A stretch of 5,885 bases of DNA from Bacteroidales bacterium (GTDB taxonomy: Bacteria; Bacteroidota; Bacteroidia; Bacteroidales; P3), in contig JAFWBF010000038.1 in the NCBI GenBank assembly GCA_017507285.1, positions 1 through 5,885 of the forward strand, in the 5' to 3' direction. Made by a program: the position numbers and the translations under genes. This document shows positions 5,749 through 5,885 of this stretch, in pieces. The notes under the pieces were generated by a model, which saw only the letters and a program-made list of their open reading frames with translations, was not told the origin of the DNA and searched no databases. How positions within the stretch are numbered: position 1 is the stretch's first letter; every line of letters starts with the position of its first letter.

Positions 5749-5885
5749 ATGAATACATTTAAAATTTTATCATCGCTGATGATAGTCACACTTGCAGTAG
5801 GTTGTGGCGGTGGCGAAACTGGTAAGAAAACCAGGCAAGAAACGGAAAGGGTAAAACAGGTATGTCCGGTGCCTAAGCATAAGTA
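5749..5885 (+). CDS. Lipoprotein, N-terminal part only (runs off the window)
   Basis: The first 45 codons are present and open to the window end. MNTFKILSSLMIVTLAVG forms a signal peptide, with the lipobox at LAVGC and lipidation at Cys19. A GGGETGKK linker follows, then a charged stretch (TRQETERVKQV) before CPVPKHK. A cysteine followed by glycines and then a charged linker is also seen at the start of many periplasmic adaptor (RND efflux) lipoproteins of Bacteroidetes, but too little is visible to decide. It is the only plus-strand gene, divergent from htpG, and has its own well-matched promoter and a hexamer repeat in the leader. The ATG is chosen because the signal peptide starts right at it. 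Confidence 0.8.
   Translation, partial: MNTFKILSSLMIVTLAVGCGGGETGKKTRQETERVKQVCPVPKHK

Overview
The window looks like chromosomal DNA of a low-GC member of the Bacteroidetes, most likely order Bacteroidales. The evidence is as follows. The Hsp90-family protein reads closely like Bacteroidales HtpG. Several lipoproteins have Bacteroidetes-type signal peptides with acidic or lysine-rich residues right after the lipid-carrying cysteine. One of them carries a FISUMP (Fibrobacter succinogenes major paralogous) domain. Two promoter candidates match the Bacteroidetes -7 box TAnnTTTG exactly, and good Shine-Dalgarno sequences are absent. The HtpG lacks a charged C-terminal insertion that I remember from Bacteroides and Porphyromonas, so the lineage may lie outside those genera. 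This is inference, not identification.

Layout from left to right. Positions 1-318 hold no gene, but they contain a lattice of short repeats spaced exactly 22 bp apart (1-121). Positions 319-2086 hold three small lipoprotein genes on the minus strand with related signal peptides and unrelated mature parts: a possible lipocalin-like protein, an unknown cysteine-containing protein and a FISUMP-domain protein. Positions 2277-3186 (minus) hold a secreted protein of unknown function. Its signal peptide and body lie in different reading frames, and removing one base from a homopolymer restores a 302-residue protein. A clear intrinsic terminator (3282-3312) then ends htpG, which occupies 3341-5218 on the minus strand. 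The 530-bp divergent region (5219-5748) holds a candidate htpG promoter with a palindrome over its -33 element, two further 22-bp-phased motif arrays, and a good forward promoter. That promoter drives a lipoprotein gene cut off by the window edge (5749 onwards).

Apart from htpG, a cytosolic ATP-driven chaperone, every gene seems to send its product to the cell envelope. htpG looks like an independent single-gene unit. The three lipoproteins lie head to tail with gaps of 53 and 110 bp and could be cotranscribed. No classical defence or mobile system is visible. The most unusual signal is the recurring 22-bp spacing in both large intergenic regions: the motif changes from block to block while the spacing stays the same.
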